Positions 43,401 through 55,400 of a stretch of 64,000 nt of DNA are shown piece after piece. The notes below the pieces were generated by a model that saw only the letters and a list, made by a program, of their open reading frames with translations, searched no databases and was not told the DNA's origin. Positions within the stretch are counted from its first letter, which is position 1. Each line of letters starts with the position of its first letter. A program made the position numbers and the translations under genes. This DNA is from Oreocharis arfaki (taxonomy: Eukaryota > Chordata > Aves > Passeriformes > Paramythiidae): positions 248,001-312,000 of the forward strand of contig VZRR01005744.1 of assembly GCA_013398015.1 (NCBI GenBank), written 5' to 3'.

Positions 43401-46400
43401 GTGAGGGGGGGCATGGGCACCGGGCAGGGATGGCTCGAGGTGCTTGGACGGGGGAGCTGGTCAGCCTACGGGCCAAGCTGTGGGTGCCAGGAAGGGCGCG
43501 CGGGGGGTTTCACAGGGGCTTTGCAGGGACTGTGCAGAACTCAACCGTGTTTCAACACTTCCTTCTCACTTCTGGGATTTCTGTGCCCAATTTCGGTTCC
43601 GTCTTGCTGTTGGGAAAGCTAGAGTCACAGCTGAACGCTCTGTTTCTGGCAGCAATTTCAAAATGTTGGGGCTTCCCGGGCCAGGAGCCGGCTGAGACCG
43701 AGCCAGTACACCCCGGCACGGTTAGGGGCATCCTGGGATAGGTGCGACTGTCTCAGACCCTGTCCCTGTTCCTGTCCCCATCCCCGGCTCTCCCGGTCCC
43801 TGTCCCCATTCCTGTCCCGATCCCGGCTGTCCCTGTCCCCGCTGGCCGCAGAGAAGACACTTTGCCGCTAGAGGCAGCCAGAGACCGTGGAAAGGGGCTC
43901 GGTGCCAGCCCCTTCCTGGAGAGGGGGAATCCTCCGCGGGGAGCGTGGTGGGGGCGTGGGGTCTGCGAGACGTGACCATGGGTCACCCCCGGCACCTGCA
44001 GCCGCTGCCCAGCCCGGGGCGGGGACACCTGGGCCGGGTGAGGGCTCAGTGCGTGAACCCAGGACCTGCCGGGTGCCACCTCCTCCTCTTCCCACAGCCT
44101 AGGGGTAGGGCGAGGTGACGCCCTGCGGGGATCGCTAGGGGTTTGGGGGTCCCCACAGTGGGGACTCTGCTAGAAGGAGGAAGTGAAATGCAGCCAGGAG
44201 ACTGCCGAGGCACATGCCAGCACCCAGGAGATGGGGCAGAGGGGCAGCTGGGAGGGCTTCATGACTGGAGTAACTCTCTCCTGCTGCAGTTGGGTCCCTG
44301 CACCCTTTTCCGTCCGTCTCACCCATCCCCGGCAGGCCTTTCTTGACAGCCCCGGCTCAGAGGCGCCCTGGAGTAACACACCCCCGGCGCGATGGTGTCC
44401 CCTCTGCTCCCAGGTGCCACCAGCCGTCCCTGTTGGCAGGGGCACCCTCGGTGGCTGCACTCCCCGAGCCATTAAGCCGCGGGCACGGGCAGGGACTGAC
44501 TGCGGGCGGGTAACTCGACCCGGCTGCAGAGTCTTAAATGGGACCATCTGGGGTGTCTCCGCTGCCGGAGCAGATGGACGTGTTTTGGGCCTGTAAGGGA
44601 AATGAGCGCTCTGCTGGATGTACTCGCCTGTGTGTAATAGTCCTTCGGGAATCCCAGCCCGGGTGTAAATGTATCTTCCGGGCCAGGCCGATGGGAGGGA
44701 AGTGGGAGGAGGGTCCTTACGCCCCTTGGTGCGGTTGGAAAATAGGCTTCCGTGAGTGCTATTCCCCTGGAAGTGCTCGTAATTCTCAGCCTTGCTCCTG
44801 CTCCTTGCCCCTTCCCTGCTACCTGGACTCATTAGTGGGACCTAATCAGCAAGGGCCAATTAAGGTAAAGGGAGGTTCCGAGCTATTTAATTATGAGCTG
44901 CTGCATCCCTCTGCTCACTGAGGTCTTTCCACCACCTTGCCCTCTTCGTTTTTGTGTCCTTTGATGCCTTTGGGGGAAAAATACCCAAATCTGGTCTAAA
45001 CACACAGCTATCAGGAGCGACAGGAAAGATGGTTTGGGGTGCAAACCAGCTGTGGAGAGGGATCAGGAACGATCCCATGGGACAGAGGATCCTTGTCCTC
45101 TGTGCCCAAGGTTTTCAGTATCAGCAGGGGAGCTGTGACTGGAGCCAAGCAGCTCCTCAGAGGCTGTGTGTGCGTGTGTTGTCACACCCTGGGCTGGGGT
45201 GACCCCTCAGCACCTCCCGTTCATGTTTCAGGGCAATGACCAGGTTCGGTTCGAGCTCACCTGCTACGCCCTGTGTCCCAAGATCAAGGTAAGGCACCCA
45301 AACCCATCCCCTGTCTCCCCTGCCAGGCTCCTGGCCTCTCCCCAGCTGGTGAGAATTCTGCTTTAACACCGATGCAAACGGCCCTGCCTCACTTTAACAA
45401 GCTGCCAGCTGCACACAGCGACGTTTTGGCATTTCAGGGGGCTGTAATGATCCTTAATTGACCTATTTTTACCCCAAACACCATGAGGCCGCAGAGGAAA
45501 CAGTACCAAGGCAGCTGCTGGATAATCGATGCTGCCTGCTTCCCCCTTGCATCCAGTGCCTGGTTAGGGTCAGGGTTTGGTTTACTCCCACCTTGTGCTG
45601 GGAGATTAAATTTCAGCTGGGGGACCAACACCCTGTGGGTCTTGGCTCCCTTGGCAGGGGGGCAGAGGGGGCCCAGAGGCTACAAGAGGGCTGGGGGCTT
45701 CTCATCTCACGCTGCTGCCCTCCCACCAGGTTGTTGCACCGTGGAGGCTGCCCGAGTTTTACCAGCGCTTCCCTGGGCGCCGAGAGCTGATGGATTATGC
45801 CAAGGTAGGAGCTGGTGTGGGGTAGCCACAAGATGCCCAGGGCAGCAAAAGGTGCTCAGAGTGGCTGTGAAAGCTCAGGCTAGCCGCGGTATTCTTGGAG
45901 TGACCACGGGATACTCAGGGTGACCACAGGATGCTCACCATTACTTGGTGGGTGACTGCAGCGCACCCTGCACAACATCCCTGCAGCACCACTTTGGAGC
46001 CTCCTGGTCAGGGTTTTCCCCCGCCTTTCCTCTTTTTTTCCCCCTTCTTCCTTTCTAAAAGCCCCATAATTACCTGGCTATTAATGGTAACCCGCTTTCC
46101 AAGGAAACGGGTCCCAGCTCCCTGACTTGAGTAACAGACAAAGCAAATACATTCACCTTTGTTGTCCCTTCTTTTTTGAAATACAAGTTACAATAAAACA
46201 CATTAGAAGTTTTGCATCAGGTTTTTATGTGCCCACCAGGGTACCTTTCTTTTTTAGCGACTTCATGGAAATGCTTGACAACTCGGCTCAATCAATCACA
46301 AGGGAAAAGTCAGCTCTGTGCATAAACCAGAAAATTGCTTCAGTTTTTAAATAGCTGCCATCGAAGCTGCCTGGGCAATCTCTGGGAAGGCGAGGTGTGG

Positions 46401-49400
46401 AGCTGGAGGGATGTGGCATGGGGTGAGGAGCCCTCCGAGCCCATTAGGGCTGCCAGGAGAGAGCGGCGTGTTGAGGATTGTGTTTGCCATCTGCCGTTGT
46501 ATTATGAAGGGGAGAGTTTACGAGAGCTTTCCATATGTTGCCAAACAAATTGTCAAATAGGGGAGTTATTAAGAGCGCCGCGGTTTTCTTATATAGCAAA
46601 TGGAACATGTGTTTTGGGTTTGGGGGTTTTGTTTGGTTGTGGGGATTGTTTTGTTTGTTTGGAAGCGGGGGGGAAGGGAAATGAGATGGGTTGGGGCCCC
46701 GTTCCAAGAGCGAAAGGTTATGGGGTGAGGGTTTTAGTACTTCTCAGTCTTTGATTATCTGTTACAAAATAAAAGGTGGTTTCCCTTCTTTTACGTCCTT
46801 AGGAGAGGGAGATGCACGGCCAGGTCCTTTGAGCACCTGGATGTGCTTACCTGGGTGCTGGGGGATTATAAAATGATGATGGTCGGGGCTCCATTGGTGC
46901 CAGGGAAAGTGAGGATCCATTTTACTGTGGCACAGCTCTTGCCATGGATTTGCTGCCCAGGGGCTGCAGCCAGCCTTGCTCTGGCAGCAAATCCATGCCA
47001 GTGGCTGCTTCTTCCTCACACACCTTAATGAGAACAGCCAAGCTCTCCTGGATGCTGCTCCAGGATTAGCCTTGCCACAGGCTGAGGCAGGTGGGACAGA
47101 AGCTGAGAAAAAAATCCCTCTTCGGTCCTGGCACCTTTGGCTCCAGCCAAGGCTGCCTAGGCTCAGTAGATGCTGGGTCTGGTCTTGGAGGATGCTCTTT
47201 GAAATGGGGTGAGGATAGGCTGGGGAGCACTGGCTTCCCCACTTGCCAGGAGAGGGCTGGCTGAGGACACAAGTCAGCTCAGGATCCCTGGGTATTCAGG
47301 TCTGAAAGATGGATTTGTACAGCCTAGGTGAGATGGGTGTGGCAATGGTGGGTCTCTTCTCACAAGTACGAGATAGGACAAGACGAAATGGCCTTAAGTT
47401 GTGCCAGAGGAGGTCTAGATTGGATATTGGGGGGTCCCAGAAGGCCCTACACTGGAATTATGGTGGGGGACTAGCAAATCAGAACCCATGGGCTTGAGGC
47501 CACATCCCCCCAGGGAGCAGGGCTGAGTCAGTCCCTGTGCAGCATTAGGAGATCTCAGAACCTTGTTCCCATCTCAGGTGATGGTTTGAGGCTGTGATGT
47601 AACAACCACAAACATTTCCTTCCCCCATCCTGGGCAAACAAGAAATGTCTGCTCAGCCCCTGCTCCTCTGCTCCCAGCTGAGCCCTTGACTGATGTCCCT
47701 GCTGTGGTGACACTGAAATGCCAGCACTGCCCAGCAATGTGCAGGCTGTACAGACACATCAAGGCACAGCAGGAGCCTCAGTCTCCATCCCTGTCTTGCC
47801 ATGGCTGTCCCACAGCCAGCACATTGTGGCTCAGCGTCCCGGCAGGGTGGGCGATGTCCCCACTGGCTCCAGTTGTCAGCCCGCTGCCGTCACCTCTCCC
47901 GCTAATTCCCCCGTGTATTCACCTCGTCTTCACAGGCAATTTCCCCCATTGAAGTGTCAGTGGATAAATGAGCATGCTGGTGACCTTGTTAGGGAGCCGG
48001 GCTCCGTGCCGCATCCTGCCGGGGAGGCAGACGGTGTGGGGCCACAGGTCCCTGGGCATGGCGTGCTCGAGGTGCCTGGGCTCAGGGGGACACTGCCACC
48101 TGCTTGGGCTGTATCTGCTTCACCACGTGTTTGCACGAGGCTGTGAGGATGCCCTGCTCTCCCCTCATGACAGACCATTAGTCTTCTTTAGGCTCAAGAG
48201 CATCCTGTGGACTTGTGTCCCTGCATCACCTCCCCTTGTGGAGAAGCCTGGCTGGGGGAATCATAGAACTGGGGGACATCTTGAGTTGGAAGGGACCCAC
48301 AGGACCATCGAGTTGAGCTCCTGGCCCTGCAAAGAACACCCCAACAATCCCACCACATACCTGAGAGCATTGCACTGTCCTGGCCCTGGGAAAAGTAGAC
48401 ATCTGTGCTGGTGTCCACATCTCTGGGGTTCATGGGGTGCTCTGGGGCCCCTGCTCAGCTTGTGGCAGGGCTGGGGTGGCTGTTGTACCCCCAACCACCC
48501 TGGGTCCCTGATGTCCCTGTTGAGGTGGCCCTTGTGGTGGGAGGTGCTGTTGCTCAGGGACATGGGTGTCCACCTCGCCCTGTGCTGCCTTGCTGGTGGC
48601 CATGGGTTGTGCCTTTGTGGTTTGGGGGCTGATCCTGCTGGGAACCAGCATCAATGAGGGCTGGCTTTCCCTGCACGCTGTCTTACCCCCACTCTCCTTC
48701 TCCTGGCAGAAACATGGGATCCCAGTGCCTGTGACGCCTCAGACGCCCTGGAGCATGGATGAGAACCTAATGCACATCAGGTGGGGAGCTGGGAAGGTGG
48801 GGAGCTCCGTTTAGGTGAGGACCTGGGGTCTGGGGCCCAAGTCCCCTCCATCCTACGTGTCCAGAACAGCCCTTTGCACATCCATTGTCCCAGGCTGCCC
48901 CACCACATGCTGACCATGGGTGGCTCCACATCCTCCATCTTCCCTTTCTATTTAGTTGTCCACATTCCATGTGGCAGCCTCCATCTCCTGGGCTCTCCTG
49001 AGACTGGCTCTCCTTGCAGGGCTGCTGCTAAAATGCCCGGGAAATCCATAATGTGTACTTATGTCCATCCTCATGGGATGGGTGGGAGCGGGGGTCTCGT
49101 CCGGGTGGGTTTTGGGGTTGCAAGTTGCAGGTGCTGCAGTGACTTCTCTCTCCTTCCCTGCCTGCTGCAGCTACGAAGCCGGGATCCTGGAGAACCCCAA
49201 GGTAATCGATCACGGCCACCCTGCCAGCACGGCAGCCACGGGGCCGGGGGCGTCTCGTGTGTTTGCAGCCTAATTGGAAATTTCACGGCGGGGCCGTCCG
49301 TGCGTGCGGGGAGGCTCCGCCGCCACCCCGGCCCCTGCGCCTCCTCCAGCACGTTAATTGCTGCCAGCGTGAATGGGGAAGGGACCGTTCAGGGTGACAC

Positions 49401-52400
49401 CGGAGGGGACAATGTCGCGGGGCAGCAATAAAGGAGCAATTAGACAGCCGCGGTGCTGGTGGCGGGTGGCAGAGGTTCGGGGTTGTCCCCTGCAGCTCGG
49501 GTCCCCTGCCCGTACCTGCAGCTCGCCCAGCCCTCCTTGCTTTCCCAGCCCGCCATCCACGGGGGTGTGGGGTGAAACCTCCCGTTGGGTGGGAGGTGTT
49601 GGAGACCCTGTGGGCACCCCAGAGGCCGCCAGCTCTGGCTACCAACAGGGACCTGCGGCCGGGCGCGGCCGGGCGCTCCGAGCGGTGCTCGTGGTCCTGA
49701 TGGCCCTGCCCGCGCCGTCCAAGCTCCAGCGGGTCACCGCGCCCGGCCGCTGTTTAAACTATCCATCAGCTCTAATTAGACAGGCCGGGGCGAGGAGGGG
49801 AAGGAAGGCAGGCGAGAGGGAGCGGAGCCGCTGCAGCTCCGTGCCCGCAGCCGGCTCCCGCAGCGGGGCTGGCGCGTGCCTGCGGCGGGGCCGGGAGGAG
49901 GAGGAAGGTGGACGGGGGGTCCCGCTCTTCCTTTGGTGCCCTCCAGAGGGGTGTCTGTGGGTCAGGCTTTGCAGAGCCGGGTTCCCGTGGGGTCTCCTCC
50001 TCCCGGAGGGCGGTTGGCACCGGGATGGGTGTTCAGCCTTTAGCTGAAGGTAGCACGGGACTGACCCGCACTCATCCTGACCCAACCTGCCGCACCCAGC
50101 ACCTCTCCTCTTCTCTCGGGGAAGACTCCCACTCCCCAGGCTCTGCAAAGCCCGCTTCCTTCCCAAAGCCAGCTTGGAAATGGGGCTGACCAGTGCCCTG
50201 ACCCCATCCCCGAGCACCCTCTGCTCGGGCACCTCACCCTATGACAGCGCTGGGAGGTGGCTTCCTGGAGCGCGGTGTCACTCCTGCCTCTGTCGCTGCT
50301 GTCCTCTTCCCCGGCCCGGGAAGCGGTGCTGGGCACAAGGTGGCCGTGGCAAGATCTGGGGTGCCAGGCACGGCGGGCTCCCCTCCCCAAACCCCCGGGA
50401 CCTGCCAAACGCAGGGATTTGAAAGCAGATGGTTGAGCTATTTTCTGCCTCTGTGAGGCCCGATTGAAGGGCAATGAGGCAGCTAATGTGGAGAAAGATA
50501 GAAATTTACTTGCTTTAACTTCATATGGCACTCTGAAAGAGTTCATTCAGTCCCGGGCACAACAATATCAGCCGGATGAATAAACCATTTGCGGCATCGA
50601 TAGCTCTGCATCATGGTTTACTTCATGGACCATTTGCTTCCAATTTCTTCTCTTCTTGCCCCGTTTTTCTTGCTTCTTTCTTCCCCCCTCCCTCTCTCAC
50701 TTTCCACACACTCTTCCTTTTTTTTTTTTCCGTTTTTTCCCCCCTTTTTTTTCCTCTCTCCCCTTTAAAGATGACATTGCAGGACTAGCCCCCCTGCGGG
50801 GAGGGATAAATAGAAGGCATTGATACACTGCAACAAACTATTTGTCATTTGAACTGTGCTTTTAGGAGAGAGAATAAAAAGAGGACAGACTCACACCGTA
50901 ATGATGGAATGCAAGCCAAATGTCACTTTTATTTCTATTTAGTTATTTTATTTAATAGGGGTTTTCATAGTTGGCTTGGAAAATTGGAAACTACCTGACT
51001 TTGACTTCCAATGTTTAGTAAAGAGTTTTTAATACTTTCCGGTATTTTTTCTCCCACCCCCCTCCATCTTTTCCTTTTGAACTCAAAGTTTTTCATCATC
51101 TCTCACAGGTTCATCTAGTTAATAAGTGTGATCGGGGCTAGGAAAGGCCAAACGATGTAAAATTGAAATCCACAGCCCGTGTAATCTGTGCGTGGGGGCA
51201 CAGGGGAGATGTGCCTGCCTGCCAGCACCTCTCCCTTAAAACGAGGGAAAGGGGCAAAAATGACATAAAATGGGAACTGAAGGGGGGGTTGCTGCAGTGA
51301 GTGCTTGGGTAGCTGTGTCTGTATTCCCAGGATTTGCCTGTGGCTTGTGTTGGGATGTGCACCCCGGGGGTTGGGGTGAAGCAAGGGATCCCCCCAAAGT
51401 GTGGAGGGTGGGATGGGGTGCTCGTAGCTGTGTGGGCTTCCCTCAGGTGCTGGCAGTGATCCAGCAAATATAAATACATTTGGACCAAAATAAATGGAAT
51501 TTTTCACTAAAATTCTTATTGCCTGTCTGGAAAAATTTTAGATGAAAACTTCTGTAGAGAAATTAATTTTCCCTTTAAAAAGCTTAATTTTTTTTTTTTC
51601 TGAGAGCAATCACTTTTGGTTGGATTATTATGGGGCTTTTTTCCCCCTAACTTGCTTTATACTTTATCATTTTCTTCCTTGCTGGAAAGCAAGAGAAGGG
51701 AGGAAAAGGGACATTTAAAGGCCCCTTCCATCTGAAACTATTCTATGATCTGATGAAGTGAGCAGGAGAGCTGGGCTTTAAAAAGGAAAAGAAGAACAGG
51801 GAGAGCATGTGCCAGGCATTGGGTGGGTGCAGGCAGGGCCCCGCTGCCCAGAGTTGCCCAGAACTCTGCCCAGCTGGGTTTAGGGGGGGAATACCAGTAT
51901 GGCACCTTTTAAAAGGCTGCTTGACTCTCCGTGCTGCCGCACGGGCCCCGGGCGCTCTGTGCCTCCATCCCCCCTCCACCTCCTGAAGCTGTGGCTGGGT
52001 GGGGCTCCCGCTGGAGACAGGAGCTCGCAAACACAGATCTGAAAGTATTTTGGGGTCAGCCTGTGCAGTCGCCTCACGGGTGGGGGCCGAGGGGCCATGT
52101 GAAGTCGCAAAGCATTTGCTCTCCAGGACGGAAAGCTTTTTTATATTATATCTCCCCCCCCCCACTTCTGGCACGCACTTCAATTGCAGCAATTCACCGT
52201 CGGCACCCGAGCCTCCGCTGGCCTGGCTCTGATGGAGATAAGACGCCTCTCCCCTATAAATCTCAGGAAAAAAAAATATATACATAAAGGTTGATGTGCT
52301 CTGAAATGGGTTTTTGCTTTGTTGCTCTATTTTCGCCCGTGTGTATTAACCCCGGGGACACCGTGAAAGAGCCGGTGTGCCGGGAGCACCTGCTGGGGTC

Positions 52401-55400
52401 AGGCCTCCTCATTAGTTTTTTCGGTCAGCGCCGAATAAGCCCGGCCGCGGTGCAGGGACGCGCGGGCGCCCGCCCGCCCCGCCGCTCGCTGCCAGCGTCC
52501 TGCTTTTCCCTGCCTGACTTGCTTCTCCGCAGCCATCCCGCCTCCAGCTGCGGGGGCGTTGGAGGAAAAGATGAGATCAAGTTGAGGGGAAAAATTGGCT
52601 GATTCTGCCAACCCCTTTGTTCCCGGGGCCCCCGGAAAGCGCCGGTGCCGCGCTTTGGGATGGGGGATGCGCTCCGGGGTTGGGGCTGCCAGCAGTGTTG
52701 GCCATGGCAATGCCGCTGACTGTCCCTCTCCTCTTCCTGTCCCTGCAGAACCAGGCTCCTCCCGGGCTCTACACGAAGACCTGTGATCCGGCCAACTCTC
52801 CCGACACCCCGGACGTGCTGGAGATCAAGTTTGAGCGGGGTAAGCTCCTCCTTGCTGCCGGACCCTAGTCCCTGGGCCCTCAAGACGAGCCCCACTTCCC
52901 AGCCAGGACTGGGGTTCCCTGGCAGCTGGGAGCATCCCCAGGGCGGGGACAGATGGGTGAGCCCTGACTCGTGACATCGGGGCTGAGGATGGTGCTTGCA
53001 GCGCACCAGGTGTTTGAGGTGTGCAGAGGTGCTTAGATCTCAGGGGCTTTCTGGGACCTCCTCTGAGAGCGGAAAGGGATCTGAGCCCCTACAGCCGCCA
53101 TCAAGGTGCAGTGGGCACAGGGTCCCCTCTCCTGCAGGTGGCACACAGGTGGCTCTGGGGACATGCAGGTGACGCTGGCCAGTGTAAGAGCTGGGAGACG
53201 CTTCAGCAGGATTTGGCTGGTGATGCTATCATGGAGGAGACAGGGATGCTCCATTACATCCCTGGGGACACACGGCAGGGCCCAGCCCCGGGGCCATCAC
53301 TGAGGAGGGGACACTGGGCAGCATCTCCACCTCTGCCAGCCACGGCCATCCCCGTGCCACCATCCATCCTGGCAGCAGTGGCGAGCCCAGCACAGGCTGG
53401 GAGGAGACCCCGCTGCGAGGGGACACCCCCTCCCCATCGCCAGCCTCCCTGTTCTATTATAACGATCCCCCTGCAAGGAGCAGCCCCCTCCCGGCAGCCC
53501 ATTCAGCCCCTAGTTAATTTATTTGAAGTTTTAATCTAATTATTAACTATTTTAAAGGCTAAGCAGCTTTCAGCAACAACAGCCCCGACAACGTCGGCTC
53601 TTCGCCGAGCGGACCCCGGCCAATATCCCGGTGGAGGATGCGGAGAGAAAGAGCCGGGGCGAGGGGAGGGCGCGGGGAGGGGGGGCCTGCGCCGAGAAGC
53701 AGCTTAAGGTTCATTATTGCCGCGAGTTTACATTTAATAGCAATTTACAACTGAGTTTATAAACCCCTGGAAAATAGGGGGTTTAAGGGGGGGGCAGTGG
53801 GGGGGAGCTGACAGCCCCCATCACTAGACAGGGCTCTTGCGGGCGCCTATATAATAAAGACTAGAAAGGGAGGCATTGAGGCTGATTGGCAACTGATAGT
53901 GCGTTAAATGGTAATGAGGAGGGCAGATGGAGGGGGGATTAGCCTCCAACTCCGCACCGCTTTTCTTTGTGGGCCCCGCAGCCCCCTTGTCAGCTTCCTA
54001 ATACATTTATTGCTCATTTCACACCGCTAAAGAAAAATGCCTCTTTCTATTCAGCATCCCCCCCCCCACCACCACCCCGCTCTGCTTTGCTCCTGCCCGG
54101 CGCCCTTAAAAAAAAAATTTAAGGGGCGAAGAAAAGAAAAGGTGCACTAATTAATTCATGGCGAGGAGCACCCCGCCGCGGGGTGCGTGCGCGTGCGTGT
54201 GCGAGCAGCCGTGCCCCGGTGTGGGGGTCCCCCCCAGACACCCCCCATGCTGGCGAAGGAAGGAGGGGAGGCACACATTTGTCACTCTGTCCCCCCTCCC
54301 CGGCAAGGGCTGGTGGGACAGAAGGTGCTGCGCTGTAAGACAATTGCGGAGCGTGAAATTCAATTAGTTAAGGGCCTGGTTGCAATTTCACAGGCCCTAA
54401 AAAAAAAGAGAGGGAGAAGAGAGAGGAAAAGGGGGGGGGTGACGTTTTTATGGCCTTTTTTATTTATTTATTTCGCTCGTCTCCCGAGGTGGGTCCCCCT
54501 CCCCTCACCTCCTCCTCGCACCAGCTTGGATATGCCTTTTTAAGAAGTTATTTAGAGTTCATATCTGTCACATCTATTTAACACCCACGGGATAATGTTC
54601 CAGGGGGATCCTGACACTGGCTGATCCTGCCCATCCTCTCTCCCCGCCTCTGCAGGTGTCCCAGTGAAGGTCACCAACACTGGGGATGGAGCCACTCGTT
54701 CCTCGGCCCTGGAGCTCTTCGTGTACCTGAACGACATCGCGTGAGTCCGGCTGGCAGAGGGGACAAGGGCAGCACCCCCGGGGTACCCAGGGTGGGGTGA
54801 AAGCAGGATGCTCACTGCAGACACGTCCTGATGAGCCCAGGGATGGTGGTCAGCGATGGGATGGTCCCAGTTGGGTCCCAGCTGTACCATAAACGCTCGG
54901 AAGCAGAGCTGGGCACCGAGGCCAGGAGCATGAGGGTATAAATACCCCAGGGTTTTGCTCTCTGTGCATGAGGAGGATTAAGAAGCCCTCTGAAAGCTCT
55001 CTGGGCTGCCTGTGTGCCCCAGCTGCCCTGCCCACTGCAGGGCACCCTTTACTTGTTGTCCCAGCTCAGTCCTTTGCTCCTCTGCTCTCACATCTTGCCT
55101 CACCCTGCCTCCCTGAGAGGGCTCAGTGTCCCTTTTGTGTGGAGAGTTGTCTTTTTTGGGCCATGGAGACCTGCTGACCACGTTCACTGCCCTTTTCTAT
55201 TCCTGCCTCCACAGCAGCAGCTCCTTTGGGGTTTTCTTTCCTGTGCCACCCCATGCCTGATTGCTGCTGCTGCTGGCACAGAACTATCCTCAGGAGTTTT
55301 CCCAAAAATACAGCAGCACCCGTGAGGGCACCCGCTCCTGCTAAGTGCCACCCAGTGCCTGGCCATCCTCCTCCGTGTCTCTGCCTTCATCCTCCCAGTG

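Larger units (their letters stand above)
45805..48709 (+). other. ASS1: ASS1 intron between coding exons 5 and 6
   Basis: No exon was found. The intron holds two CR1 remnants (about 47341-47440 and 48258-48378) and an AT-rich stretch at about 46060-46660 with a T/G-rich tract near 46610-46660. The rest shows nothing distinctive. Confidence 0.5.
45232..49201 (+). other. ASS1: ASS1 coding exons 4-7: synthetase domain, first part
   Basis: Exon 4 (45232-45288) opens with GNDQVRFE, which completes the aspartate/citrulline signature. Exon 5 (45730-45804) gives VVAPWRLPEFYQRF. Exon 6 (48710-48780) carries PWSMDENLMH, and exon 7 (49171-49201, only 31 nt) gives YEAGILENPK. Exon 5 reads FPGRRELMDYAK where human has a different, less basic loop, one of several substitutions in this copy. 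Confidence 0.93.
49202..52748 (+). other. ASS1: ASS1 intron between coding exons 7 and 8
   Basis: This 3.5-kb intron holds no recognised exon. It alternates CpG-dense patches (about 49655-49905 and 52425-52560) with an unusually AT-rich block (about 50455-51760), which includes a pyrimidine tract (50641-50768) and a CR1 tail (about 51712-51753). Confidence 0.55.
52840..54655 (+). other. ASS1: ASS1 intron between coding exons 8 and 9
   Basis: No exon was found. The second half (about 53500-54600) is a run of AT-rich islands with many ATTA cores, interrupted by a CpG-dense patch at about 53585-53700 and by C- and A-homopolymer runs at about 54059-54069 and 54107-54118. Confidence 0.55.
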
